This document shows, in pieces, positions 1 through 8,102 of a stretch of DNA of 45,376 nucleotides. Each line of letters begins with the position of its first letter. Position 1 is the stretch's first letter. Source of the DNA: Massilia horti (GTDB lineage Bacteria > Pseudomonadota > Gammaproteobacteria > Burkholderiales > Burkholderiaceae_D); the NCBI RefSeq assembly GCF_004614195.1, contig NZ_SPUM01000145.1, forward strand, positions 1-45,376, written 5' to 3'. A program made the translations under genes and the position numbers. The notes below the pieces were generated by a model. The model worked only from the letters and a program-made list of their open reading frames with translations. It ran no database searches and was not told where the DNA came from.

Positions 1-105
1 GTAGGGTGCGCACCCCGTGCGCACGCGGTTCGCGAAAGCAGCGTAGTACAACAGCAGCCGCAAGCCAGCATGCGGTGACCGCGTGCGCACAAGTGCGCAC
101 CCTAC
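1..105. repeat. GTAG-type REP pair (BIME-like), copy A1
   Basis: The element begins GTAGG followed by a short hairpin (GTGCGCAC, CC, CGTGCGCAC) and ends with the inverted form, GTGCGCACCCTAC. About 70 bp of body lies between. A GTAG tetranucleotide at the foot of a small hairpin is the signature of REP sequences moved by RAYT (REP-associated tyrosine) transposases; two REPs facing each other form a BIME. Related copies lie at 136-253, 26238-26354 and 43779-43909. No RAYT gene is in the window. An open frame runs through the repeat but has no coding character. Confidence 0.8.
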
Positions 106-135
106 GAACTGCCGAAGCCGGAGCAGTCACACATC

Positions 136-253
136 GTAGGGTGCGCACCCCGTGCGCACGCGGTTCGCGAAAGCAGCGTAGTACAACAGCGGCCGCAAGT
201 CAGCATGCGGTGACCGCGTGCGCACAGGTCCTCGGCGGCCCCGCGCCCCCTAC
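136..253. repeat. GTAG-type REP pair, copy A2
   Basis: This is a near-repeat of the element at 1-105 in the same orientation, starting GTAGGGTGCGCACC, with almost the same body. Its right end differs: it finishes with a CTCGGCGGCCCCGCGCC tract before CCCTAC. That alternative end and the flank after it are shared with copy A3 at 26238-26354. The element lies directly downstream of cyaY. Confidence 0.8.
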
Positions 254-297
254 GAACTCCGATCAGGATTGCGACAAGGGCGCCAGCCCGACCCCGA

Positions 298-633
298 TCA
301 GTCCTGCTTGATCGTGACCTGCGCCCCACCCTGCTCGCTGGCCAGCTTCGACAGCGATTCAAACAGCTCGCTATCGTCGCGCGTGTTGCGCCACTCATCG
401 CCCACGCGCTTGTAGTGATAGCCGCCGGCGCGCGCCGCCACCCACATCTCCTGCAGCGGCGCCTGGCTGTTGACGATGATCTTCGAACCATTATCGAGGA
501 ACTCGATCTCAAGCACATTGCCACTGCGCTTACATTCAACGTCGAGCACGTCCTCGTCGTTCAGCCGGTCCAGCGCGGACTCGATCGTGTCCAGCGTCGA
601 TTCGGCCAGGTCCAAAAATTCGGTTTCGGTCAT
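298..633 (-). CDS. cyaY: CyaY, bacterial frataxin
   Basis: The product has 111 residues, normal for CyaY. Frataxins are small acidic cytoplasmic proteins that bind iron and modulate the IscS/IscU iron-sulfur assembly machinery. The N-terminal helix is rich in Asp and Glu (MTETEFLDLAESTLDTIESA), as expected for the iron-binding face, and the beta-sheet carries the family-typical NSQAPLQEMWVAARAGGYHY. An upstream in-frame TTG could add four residues, but the ATG at 633 follows a GGAG ribosome binding site at the right distance. The gene is divergent from lptM, with only 29 bp between start codons. This cyaY/lptM/lysA arrangement is common in proteobacteria. Confidence 0.95.
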   Translation of the reverse strand: MTETEFLDLAESTLDTIESALDRLNDEDVLDVECKRSGNVLEIEFLDNGSKIIVNSQAPLQEMWVAARAGGYHYKRVGDEWRNTRDDSELFESLSKLASEQGGAQVTIKQD

Positions 634-662
634 GCTACACTCCAAGGTCTGCTAATCAAACC

Positions 663-914
663 ATGATTCTAAACGTGAAGCCTTCCGTCGCGCTCATCGC
701 CGCCGCTGGCCTGGCCGCAAGCCTGGCAGGTTGCGGCCAGCCTGGCCCGCTGTACATGCCCAAGCCGCCCGCCAAGCCGGTCCCGACCGCGCCTCCCGAG
801 TCGCCGCAGGTCACCGGCGCGCAGGTCCCACCGCAGCTTCCGACGGCGGCTCCGACGCCAACGCCGACTCCGGACCCGAACCCGACTCCGACCCCGAATC
901 CGATCCAACAATAA
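663..914 (+). CDS. lptM: LptM (YifL-type) lipoprotein
   Basis: The product is an 83-residue lipoprotein. A hydrophobic signal ends in the lipobox LAGC, with Cys24 the expected lipidated residue. It is followed by GQPGPLYMP, matching the GxxGPLYxP motif of LptM/YifL. In Escherichia coli, LptM helps the LPS translocon LptD mature in the outer membrane. The rest of the protein is low-complexity Pro/Thr/Asp/Asn repeats (PTPTPTPDPNPTPTPNP), longer than the E. coli tail and probably unstructured. The stop codon lies 2 bp before the lysA start, so the two genes are surely co-transcribed. The family assignment rests on the lipobox region and on gene order. Confidence 0.85.
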   Translation: MILNVKPSVALIAAAGLAASLAGCGQPGPLYMPKPPAKPVPTAPPESPQVTGAQVPPQLPTAAPTPTPTPDPNPTPTPNPIQQ

Positions 915-916
915 AC

Positions 917-2194
917 ATGTCGCACTTTTCGTATCAAGACGGCGTCCTGCACGCCGAGAGCACGCCTTTGCCCCAAATCGCCGACGCGTTCGGCACCCCG
1001 ACCTACGTCTATTCCAAGGCCGCGCTGCTGGAGAACTTTAACGCCTACGCCAATGCCTGCAAGGGCCGCGACGCGCTGGTCTGCTATGCGATGAAGGCCA
1101 ATTCGAACCTGGCGATCCTGGATTTGCTGGCGCGCGAAGGCGCCGGCTTTGACATCGTCTCGGGCGGCGAACTGCTGCGCGTGATCGCGGCCGGCGGCGA
1201 CCCCGGCAAGGTGATCTTCTCCGGCGTGGGCAAGACCGTCGGCGAGATGAAGCTGGCGCTTGAAAAGGGCATCCTGTGCTTTAACGTCGAGTCGATCCCC
1301 GAGCTGCACCGCCTGAACGAGGTGGCCGGCGCGATGGGCAAGCGCGCGCCGGTGTCGCTGCGTGTGAACCCGAACGTCGACGCCAAGACCCATCCATACA
1401 TCTCGACGGGCCTCAAGTCGAACAAGTTCGGCATCGCCTTCGACGACGCGCTGGAGGCCTACCGCACGGCCGCGCGCCTGCCGCACTTGGCGGTGGTGGG
1501 CATCGACTGCCACATCGGCTCGCAGCTGCTGGACGACGCGCCGCTGCTCGAAGCGCTCGACAAGCTGATCGACCTGATCGACACCCTGGCGGCTGTTGGC
1601 ATCGTGCTGCACCACCTCGACATCGGCGGCGGGATCGGCATCAACTACGGCGCCGCCGGCGACGATCCGCCTGTCGCCGTGGGCGAATACCTGGGCCGGC
1701 TGTTCGCGCGCATCGACGCCTGGCGCGCCGACAAACACGGCGGGCAGCCGATCAAGGTGATCTTCGAACCGGGCCGCTCGATCGTCGGCAACGCCGGGGT
1801 GCTGCTGATGTCGGTCGAGTTCCTCAAGCCGGGCGAGGAGAAGAATTTCTGCGTGGTGGACGCGGCGATGAACGACATGATGCGCCCGACCCTGTACGAG
1901 GCGTGGATGGCGGTGCAGCCGGTAGTTCCGCGCAGCGGCAAGCCGGTAACCTACGACATCGTCGGCCCGATCTGCGAATCGGGCGACTGGCTGGCACGCG
2001 GGCGCGATCTGAGCCTGGTGCCGGGCGACCTGCTGGCGATGATGACGGCCGGCGCCTACGGCATGACGATGGCGTCCAACTACAACACCCGCGCCAGGCC
2101 GGCCGAAGTGATAGTCGACGGCGACCAGGTGCACCTGGTGCGCAAGCGCGAAAATCCGGTGGATTTGTTTGAGCTTGAATCGCTGCTCAAATAA
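917..2194 (+). CDS. lysA: Diaminopimelate decarboxylase
   Basis: The product has 425 residues, a full-length LysA. It is a PLP-dependent fold-type III enzyme that decarboxylates meso-diaminopimelate to L-lysine, the last step of lysine synthesis. Visible motifs are the PLP lysine in CYAMKANSN (Lys60), HIGSQL, the Gly-rich DIGGGIGINY, EPGRSIVGNAG, and CESGDWLARGR with the catalytic Cys of the partner subunit. The start is the ATG at 917, 2 bp after the lptM stop. No clear Shine-Dalgarno sequence precedes it, so translation is probably coupled to lptM. The frame stays open upstream, but only as an alternative reading of lptM. A terminator follows the gene. Confidence 0.97.
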   Translation: MSHFSYQDGVLHAESTPLPQIADAFGTPTYVYSKAALLENFNAYANACKGRDALVCYAMKANSNLAILDLLAREGAGFDIVSGGELLRVIAAGGDPGKVIFSGVGKTVGEMKLALEKGILCFNVESIPELHRLNEVAGAMGKRAPVSLRVNPNVDAKTHPYISTGLKSNKFGIAFDDALEAYRTAARLPHLAVVGIDCHIGSQLLDDAPLLEALDKLIDLIDTLAAVGIVLHHLDIGGGIGINYGAAGDDPPVAVGEYLGRLFARIDAWRADKHGGQPIKVIFEPGRSIVGNAGVLLMSVEFLKPGEEKNFCVVDAAMNDMMRPTLYEAWMAVQPVVPRSGKPVTYDIVGPICESGDWLARGRDLSLVPGDLLAMMTAGAYGMTMASNYNTRARPAEVIVDGDQVHLVRKRENPVDLFELESLLK

Positions 2195-2210
2195 GACAGG
2201 GGCCAGGACG

Positions 2211-2234
2211 AGGCCCGCTTCGGCGGGCCTTTTT
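2211..2234 (+). terminator. Rho-independent terminator of lptM-lysA
   Basis: The stem AGGCCCGC / GCGGGCCT closes a TTCG loop and is followed by TTTTTG. It begins 17 bp after the lysA stop codon. Confidence 0.9.
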
Positions 2235-2283
2235 GCATCCTGTTCTTACGACGACTCCGCTGCCCGTCATTGCACGATTTATC

Positions 2284-3288
2284 TCAATCGGCGATCACAT
2301 CTTCCATACTGCCTACGTCCATAAGACGATACATCCAGCGCTCGATGTCCGCTTCTGGTGCCTCATCAATACGTTCGGCTATCGCTGCTGGAACACCGCC
2401 AAAACGCTTGGCGAGCAGGCCCTTGAGCAGGTTGCGGTTTTTTGCCAGGGACTCCTCACGCACCTCCTCACGGCCTTCCTCACGCCCCTGGGCCAAGCCA
2501 AGCTGCCGACCTTCATCCTTGTACGCATCGGCCCAGGTCGCGTATTTTCTCACGAACCGTTCACCCATTATCCGGCCCTCCAGCAGACTCTTGATTTCTT
2601 CCTCTGTTGCCTCATGACCTTCCCGTTGCAACAAACGGGTGATCCAGCTTGTAATGCTACGGCGGAGCGGCGCTTGCCCATCACCCGAAAGCCATGCTGC
2701 CAGCGTTGCCAAGGCGTCAATTAGATTGTCCGCTCGATCGGATAGTTCAAGCCGAAAAAGCTCGGCCACCAGGTTCCGCGACTGGCCGATCCGATCCATG
2801 TCGAGGCTTTGCTTATCGATCAGCACGTACCGCTGACTCGCCTGAAACGCATCCAGTTCGGACGGCCCGGCGGCCACAAGTTCGCGTAATTCTGCGCATG
2901 CCGTCCACGGCCGGTTCCCGCTGTAGAAAACGACAGGTAACACCGGCGGCAAGGCCAGGCGTGGACCAAGTTCGTGCCGCTTTACGAGGTCCTGGTAGAG
3001 CAATCCGACATACACCTGCATGCGCAAGGCCATCCAGCGCTCGGCTTGGGACTGGAACTCGAGCAATAGATAGACGTAGACAAAGTGATCGGCGACGCGG
3101 ACCCGCCACACCATATCACCATGCCGTTCACTGAAGCGGTCACTCACATAACTGGCGCTCACCCGGGCGAACGCGGCAGGCGCCAAGCCTCGAAAACAGG
3201 CAAAAGGCGTAAAGCCCGCGAGCAAGTCGCGCACCAGTTCAGGATGCGCGAACAGCTGTTTGTAGCCAAGGTCGTGGTCGCCGGACAT
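2284..3288 (-). CDS. Rpn/PD-(D/E)XK nuclease family protein (transposase_31 type)
   Basis: The product has 334 residues. The N-terminus (DLGYKQLFAHPELVRDLLAGF) is typical of Rpn/YhgA-like proteins. YLLLEFQSQ supplies the acidic residue and Gln of the PD-(D/E)XK core, and PVLPVVFYSGNRPW is the next family block. A charged middle follows (GLAQGREEGREEVREES). The end (LLKGLLAKRFGGVP... IERWMYRLMDV) resembles the DUF4351-type helical domain often found in these proteins. E. coli Rpn proteins are DNA endonucleases that promote RecA-independent recombination and are often annotated as transposases. No inverted repeats or target duplication flank this gene, so it is not an insertion sequence. Its role here is unknown. 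Confidence 0.82.
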   Translation of the reverse strand: MSGDHDLGYKQLFAHPELVRDLLAGFTPFACFRGLAPAAFARVSASYVSDRFSERHGDMVWRVRVADHFVYVYLLLEFQSQAERWMALRMQVYVGLLYQDLVKRHELGPRLALPPVLPVVFYSGNRPWTACAELRELVAAGPSELDAFQASQRYVLIDKQSLDMDRIGQSRNLVAELFRLELSDRADNLIDALATLAAWLSGDGQAPLRRSITSWITRLLQREGHEATEEEIKSLLEGRIMGERFVRKYATWADAYKDEGRQLGLAQGREEGREEVREESLAKNRNLLKGLLAKRFGGVPAAIAERIDEAPEADIERWMYRLMDVGSMEDVIAD

Positions 3289-3401
3289 CCGCCCAGTCTA
3301 GCGCCGCCAATATCGCGCCCTTCGCGCCGGCTCAAGTACGTTGCGATTCATGGTTGAAAGAATGCTATGCTCGGGTGTCGCCCATTCCCGAGTCCAATGC
3401 C

Positions 3402-5219
3402 ATGCTTGCTGCCGACCCTGCCATCGAACCCGTCCCTGAAACGCTCAATAGCTCACGCATCGGCGCGGCCCGCGTTGCCATCGGGCTCACCCAGGGCCTG
3501 GCGTTGTACCTGCTCTATCACGCCGCGCAAACCCCGTCCTGGCCCGCGACCGAGCCACTGCTGTTCGCGCCGCTGCTGCTGGTCGCGCTGCTGGCGCCGC
3601 TCATCACGATCAGCAGCCTCGGCCACCTGACGCACCGGCAGGCCGCGCTGTGGGTTGGCATAGTGACCGTGCTGGCTGCGGCCATGGGCTGGTACGACCG
3701 CTGGCGCGCGGCCGACATCGCCATACTGCCGAAGTCGGCTGGGCCTTCGGAGCGGATCGTTTTCCTGATCGTCGCCGGATTTTTTATCGCGCATGCACTC
3801 GTGCTGGCTGGCGCGCGCGACCGCCGGCGCATCGCGTCCTATGCCAGCTATTTTGAAATCGCCTGGAAGCTCGCGGTCCAACTTACGTTCAGTTCGCTGT
3901 TCGTGGGCGTCACCTGGCTGGTGTTGCTGCTCGGCGGACAGCTGTTCGAACTGATCCAACTGGACTTCCTGAAGCGCTGGATCCACCAGTCGTGGTTCGC
4001 GATCCCGGTCACCGCGTTCGCGTACGCGTGCGCGATGCACCTGACCGACGTGCGGCCGGCTATCGTGCGCGGCATCCGCAGCCTGCTGCTGGTGATGATG
4101 TCGTGGATCCTGCCTGTGATGACGCTGATCGTCGGCGCCTTCCTCCTTTCGCTGCCGTTCACCGGACTGGCGCCGCTATGGGCGACGCGCCACGCGGGCT
4201 CGGTCCTGCTCACTGCCGTCGCCGGGTTCGTCATTCTTGTCAACGCCGCCTGGCAGGACGGCGCCGCATTCGCCACGGCGGCACGCGTCGTGCGCGCCAG
4301 CGCCCGCGCCACCGCCGTGCTGCTGGTGCCGCTCACCGTCATCGCCATCTATGCCCTGACCATGCGCGTACGGGACTACGGCTGGACCAACGAGCGCGTC
4401 TATGCCGCGGCCTGCCTGCTGGTAGCAAGCTGCTACACGTTCGGGTATGCGTACGCGGCTGTGACCAGCGGCTCGCTGGGGAGGCTCGCAAACGTGAACG
4501 TCGCGAGCGCGTTCGTCGTGCTGGCGACGCTGCTGTTGCTGCTCTCGCCGATTGCCGATCCTGCGCGCCTGTCAGTCAACGACCAGCTCGCGAGGCTCTC
4601 GTCCGGCAGGATCACGGCGGAGAAATTCGACTTTACCTACCTGCGCTTCGAAGGCCAGCGTTACGGACGCGAAGCGCTGGCGCAGTTTGCCACCCGCACC
4701 ACCGGCAAGGATGCCGAACTGATCCGCAAGCGGGCCGTCGACGCACGCGCACTGCGCGACCGCTGGGACCGTGTGATTCAGCCGCCGGCAAGCATCGCGC
4801 TAAGCGTCCATGTGTGGCCCGAGGGGGCGCGCCTGCCGGAGAGCTTTTTGCGCCAGAACGTGAATGATTTCCACGGCGAGTCCGCCGGACCGCAATGCCT
4901 GCGCGATGCCAGCAAGACCTGCGACGCCTACCTGCTCGACCTCACCGGTGATGGCAAGCCCGAGGTCATCCTGCTCGGCGAGCCATTTGAGCAGTCCGCG
5001 GTAATGGCGGAAACCACGCCAGGACGCTGGGAAGCCGTGGCGTGGCTACCGTTCGAGGCGTCCCATTGCGGCAGCCTGCGCAGCGCCATGAAAGCCGGCC
5101 AGTTGCGCGCCGTGCCGTCGACGATCAACGATATCGAGGTTGCCGGCCAGCGCTTGCGCGTGTCCCTTAAAGGTGAGGTCCGCTGCGCGCCGACAGCGTC
5201 AGGCCACGACGGTCCTTGA
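3402..5219 (+). CDS. DUF4153 domain membrane protein
   Basis: The product has about 605 residues. The N-terminal two thirds contain roughly ten or more hydrophobic spans; the opening block (ARVAIGLTQGLALYLLYHA) followed by a WPAT tract is characteristic of DUF4153 proteins. The C-terminal 200 residues are soluble, with an ordered Asp-rich stretch (YLLDLTGDGKPEVILLGEP), probably outside the membrane. The function of the family is not established. The start is uncertain: the frame opens with TTG at 3354, and the ATG at 3402 is used here although neither has a strong ribosome binding site. The last 21 bp overlap the convergent msrQ gene. Confidence 0.85.
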   Translation: MLAADPAIEPVPETLNSSRIGAARVAIGLTQGLALYLLYHAAQTPSWPATEPLLFAPLLLVALLAPLITISSLGHLTHRQAALWVGIVTVLAAAMGWYDRWRAADIAILPKSAGPSERIVFLIVAGFFIAHALVLAGARDRRRIASYASYFEIAWKLAVQLTFSSLFVGVTWLVLLLGGQLFELIQLDFLKRWIHQSWFAIPVTAFAYACAMHLTDVRPAIVRGIRSLLLVMMSWILPVMTLIVGAFLLSLPFTGLAPLWATRHAGSVLLTAVAGFVILVNAAWQDGAAFATAARVVRASARATAVLLVPLTVIAIYALTMRVRDYGWTNERVYAAACLLVASCYTFGYAYAAVTSGSLGRLANVNVASAFVVLATLLLLLSPIADPARLSVNDQLARLSSGRITAEKFDFTYLRFEGQRYGREALAQFATRTTGKDAELIRKRAVDARALRDRWDRVIQPPASIALSVHVWPEGARLPESFLRQNVNDFHGESAGPQCLRDASKTCDAYLLDLTGDGKPEVILLGEPFEQSAVMAETTPGRWEAVAWLPFEASHCGSLRSAMKAGQLRAVPSTINDIEVAGQRLRVSLKGEVRCAPTASGHDGP

Positions 5220-5819
5220 TCGAGCCAGGCTCCAGTAAACCCGCAGCCCAAGCAGCAACGCGACAATCACACCGAACAACAGCGGCTGCGCGAAATTGTG
5301 CTTGGCGGCCTTCATCCACCAGAAATGCAGGATGCCGAGCGGCGCGATAACGTAGATCAGCCGGTGCAGCGCCTGCCAGCGCCTGCCGCCCAGGCGCCGG
5401 ACCATGGCGTTGGTACTGGTCGCCGCCAGCGGCACCAGAAGCACGAAGGCGATGAAGCCGACCGTGATGAAGGGCCGCTTGAATACGTCTTTCCACATCT
5501 CGGCCAGATCGAAGAAATGGTCGAACCAAAGGAATGTCATGAAGTGCAGGAAAGCGTAGAAGAACGCAAACAGCCCGAACATGCGGCGCAGCCTGACCAG
5601 CCAGTTGGCGCCCGTCAGCCTGCGCAGCGGCGTCACCGCCAGCGTGATGCACAGGAAGTACAGCGTCCAGTCGCCAGTGCCGTGCGTGATGAACGCGAGC
5701 GGGTCGACCAGCCGGCCAGCAACCGTCAGCCACGCCATGCGCGCCAGCGGCACCAGCGCCAGCACGAAGATGGCCGCCTTGATCAGCGCAAGCTGGCGGG
5801 GACTCGGATTGATCGCCAT
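5199..5819 (-). CDS. msrQ: MsrQ, heme membrane subunit of methionine sulfoxide reductase
   Basis: The product has 206 residues, the usual size, with about six hydrophobic spans. MsrQ (YedZ) is a heme b inner-membrane protein that carries electrons to the periplasmic MsrP. Candidate heme-ligand histidines lie in FAFFYAFLHFMTFLW and in LHRLIYVIAPLGILHFWW, as in the ferric-reductase-like transmembrane fold. It starts 1 bp after the msrP stop codon, so the two form one transcription unit. The 3' end overlaps the convergent DUF4153 gene by 21 bp. Confidence 0.95.
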   Translation of the reverse strand: MAINPSPRQLALIKAAIFVLALVPLARMAWLTVAGRLVDPLAFITHGTGDWTLYFLCITLAVTPLRRLTGANWLVRLRRMFGLFAFFYAFLHFMTFLWFDHFFDLAEMWKDVFKRPFITVGFIAFVLLVPLAATSTNAMVRRLGGRRWQALHRLIYVIAPLGILHFWWMKAAKHNFAQPLLFGVIVALLLGLRVYWSLARSRTVVA

Positions 5820-5820
5820 G

Positions 5821-6801
5821 TCAGAAATACTTCTTCAGGTCCATTCCGCTGTACAGCGATGCGACCTCGTTGTAGCCGTTGAACATCAGCGTCTTGCGCT
5901 TGCGCTGGAAAAAGCCGTCCTCACCGATGCGGCGCTCGGTCGCCTGTGACCAGCGCGGGTGGTCGACGTTCGGATTCACGTTCGAATAAAAGCCGTATTC
6001 GGTGGGGCCAGCCACCATCCAGGACGTGTTCGGCTGGTCTTTCCTGAAACGGATACGCACGATCGACTTGGCCGACTTGAAACCGTACTTCCACGGCACC
6101 ACCACCCGCACCGGCGCGCCATTCTGGTTCGGCAGCACCTGGCCGTACATGCCGACGGTGAGCAGCGCCAGCGGATGCATCGCCTCGTCCATGCGCAGGC
6201 CCTCGACATACGGCCAGTCGAGCACGTGGCTTCGCACGCCCGGCATCTGGCGCGGGTCGGCCAGGCTGATGAATTCGACGTACTTGGCGTTGCCCGTCGG
6301 CTCAACCTGCTTGATCAGGTTTGAAAGCGAAAAGCCGATCCACGGTATGACCATCGACCAGCCCTCGACGCAGCGCAAGCGGTACACGCGCTCTTCCAGC
6401 GGCGCGAGCTTGATGAGGCTGTCGATGTCCAGCGTGACCGGCTTCTTGACCTCGCCCTCGATCGCCACCGTCCACGGCCGCGTGCGCAGCGTTTGCGTGT
6501 TGTCGTGGGGATCGGACTTGTCGGTGCCGAACTCGTAGAAATTGTTGTAGCTGGTCGCGTCCGTGAACGTCGTCTGTTGCTCGGGCGTTCTGTATGCCGG
6601 ATTGGGTTGCGCCGCCAACTTTTGCAACGCGGCGCCTTGCGCAAAGGCTTGGCGGTTGGCCAGCTCCCACAGCGCGCTGCCGGCCGCCGCGCCGGCGGCG
6701 ATCCGCGCGAGGAACTTGCGCCGCTCTTCGTATATTTCGCGTGGCGTGATTTCGGATGCGAACGGCAAGTCGCGGCCGTTCGGACTGCGTTTGATCAGCA
6801 T
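5821..6801 (-). CDS. msrP: MsrP, periplasmic methionine sulfoxide reductase, molybdopterin subunit
   Basis: The product has 326 residues. MsrP (YedY) is a Tat-exported molybdopterin enzyme that reduces methionine sulfoxide in periplasmic proteins, using electrons from MsrQ. The N-terminus has a twin-arginine signal (ERRKFLARIAAGAAAG) ending near QAFAQ. The molybdenum-ligand cysteine is Cys144 in YRLRCVEGWSM. GMYGQVLPNQNGAPVRVVVPWKYGFKSAKS is the typical cofactor-binding region of the sulfite oxidase fold. The start (MLIKRSPNGRDLPFASEITP) matches the usual MsrP beginning. It is first in the msrPQ operon. Confidence 0.96.
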   Translation of the reverse strand: MLIKRSPNGRDLPFASEITPREIYEERRKFLARIAAGAAAGSALWELANRQAFAQGAALQKLAAQPNPAYRTPEQQTTFTDATSYNNFYEFGTDKSDPHDNTQTLRTRPWTVAIEGEVKKPVTLDIDSLIKLAPLEERVYRLRCVEGWSMVIPWIGFSLSNLIKQVEPTGNAKYVEFISLADPRQMPGVRSHVLDWPYVEGLRMDEAMHPLALLTVGMYGQVLPNQNGAPVRVVVPWKYGFKSAKSIVRIRFRKDQPNTSWMVAGPTEYGFYSNVNPNVDHPRWSQATERRIGEDGFFQRKRKTLMFNGYNEVASLYSGMDLKKYF

Positions 6802-6897
6802 GGCTTACTCCAGCAAGACAGTGACGTGTGCTTGGTTATAGAAAATACTACACACATTACACCATCTTGCAGGAGCTTTAAGCGCCATTACAGCCGC

Positions 6898-8070
6898 TTA
6901 CAGTTTGCCGTAGGAATGCAGGCCCGACAGGAACATGTTAACGCCGAGGAAGGCGAACGTGGTCACCAGCAGGCCGACCAGCGCCCACCAGGCAGCCGCG
7001 CGCCCACGCAGGCCCGACATCAAACGCATGTGCAGCCAGGCGGCGTAGTTGAGCCATACGATCAGGGCCCAGGTTTCCTTCGGGTCCCACGACCAGTAGC
7101 CGCCCCAGGCGTCGGCCGCCCACAGCGCGCCCAGGATGGTGGCGACGGTGAAGAACGCAAAACCGACCGAAATCGCCTTGTACATCACGTCGTCCAGCAC
7201 TTCGAGCGACGGCAGGCGATCGGCCAGGATGCCGTGCGACTTGAGCAGGTAGGCGCTGCCGACCATGGCCGCCAGCGCAAAGGTGCCGTAGCCGATGAAG
7301 TTGGCCGGCACGTGGATCTTCATCCACCAGCTCTGCAGCGCCGGGACCAGCGGCTGGATCTCGGCCGCATCGCGCGATACTGTGTACCACAGCAGGAACC
7401 CGACCGCTGCCGAGATCACCAGCAGCACGAACGGACCCAGCTGCCGTGTGGCGTAGCGCTGCTCGTAGTACAGGTAGAACAGCGCGGTGATCATCGAAAA
7501 CAGGATGAACACTTCGTACAGGTTCGAAACCGGAATGTGGCCGACGTCGCTGCCCAGCAGGTAGGATTCATACCAGCGCATCATCATGCCGGTAAAGCCG
7601 AGCACCACCGCGGCCCAGCACAGCTTGGAGCCGACCGCGGCGCCGAACGGCGAGCGGGCGACCAGGCTCAGCCAGTAAAACGCGGTCGAGAACACGAACA
7701 GCGCGCTCATCCACAAAATCGCGGACTGGCTCGAGAGTGCATACTTGAGGAAGAACCTCTGGTTGGCCGCGGCGAGCGAACCGCCGTAGAGTGACACGCC
7801 CCACAGCGACAGCGCCGCCACCAGCGGGATCAGCCAGCGCACCGACTTGAAGTGCCAGCCGAGCGCGGCGAACGTGGGCGCGGTCAGCAGCAGGATCGCC
7901 TGCTCGTAGCCGTCCATGTAGCTGCCGTAGCGTTGCAGCGCGAACACGGCAGCGGCCACCAGGCCCAGGCCGTATAACCAGTCGAACACCGACAGTCGTC
8001 GGAAATAACCTGGCTGCTCCCGGTAGATGTCGGTTTGCGCCTCGGTCCGCGTTGCTTCCGATAATTCCAT
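6898..8070 (-). CDS. ccsB: CcsB (CcsA-type) heme handling protein of System II cytochrome c synthesis
   Basis: The product has 390 residues with about eight hydrophobic spans. With ResB it forms the System II complex that exports heme and attaches it to apocytochrome c in the periplasm. The tryptophan-rich heme-binding block WGGYWSWDPKETWALIVWL is intact near the C-terminus, and nearby histidines (KIHVPANFIGYG, AAWLHMR) are expected ligands. ATG 8070 is preceded by a GGAGA ribosome binding site. It is 32 bp downstream of resB on the same strand. Naming differs between groups: this is the protein called CcsA or ResC elsewhere. Confidence 0.94.
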   Translation of the reverse strand: MELSEATRTEAQTDIYREQPGYFRRLSVFDWLYGLGLVAAAVFALQRYGSYMDGYEQAILLLTAPTFAALGWHFKSVRWLIPLVAALSLWGVSLYGGSLAAANQRFFLKYALSSQSAILWMSALFVFSTAFYWLSLVARSPFGAAVGSKLCWAAVVLGFTGMMMRWYESYLLGSDVGHIPVSNLYEVFILFSMITALFYLYYEQRYATRQLGPFVLLVISAAVGFLLWYTVSRDAAEIQPLVPALQSWWMKIHVPANFIGYGTFALAAMVGSAYLLKSHGILADRLPSLEVLDDVMYKAISVGFAFFTVATILGALWAADAWGGYWSWDPKETWALIVWLNYAAWLHMRLMSGLRGRAAAWWALVGLLVTTFAFLGVNMFLSGLHSYGKL

Positions 8071-8102
8071 TGTCTTCTCCAGTCCGTCTGCTTTGCTCCA
8101 GC

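Noticed and set aside
1..253. Two similar units in tandem, considered as a CRISPR array
   Set aside because: Units are about 105-118 bp with palindromic GTAG ends, there are only two copies and no regular spacers or cas genes.
6..311. A 101-codon frame with an internal protein repeat
   Set aside because: It is simply translation of two REP elements; there is no ribosome binding site and no homologous protein pattern.
2284..3288. The Rpn-type gene considered as an insertion sequence
   Set aside because: No terminal inverted repeats or target duplications are visible at its borders.
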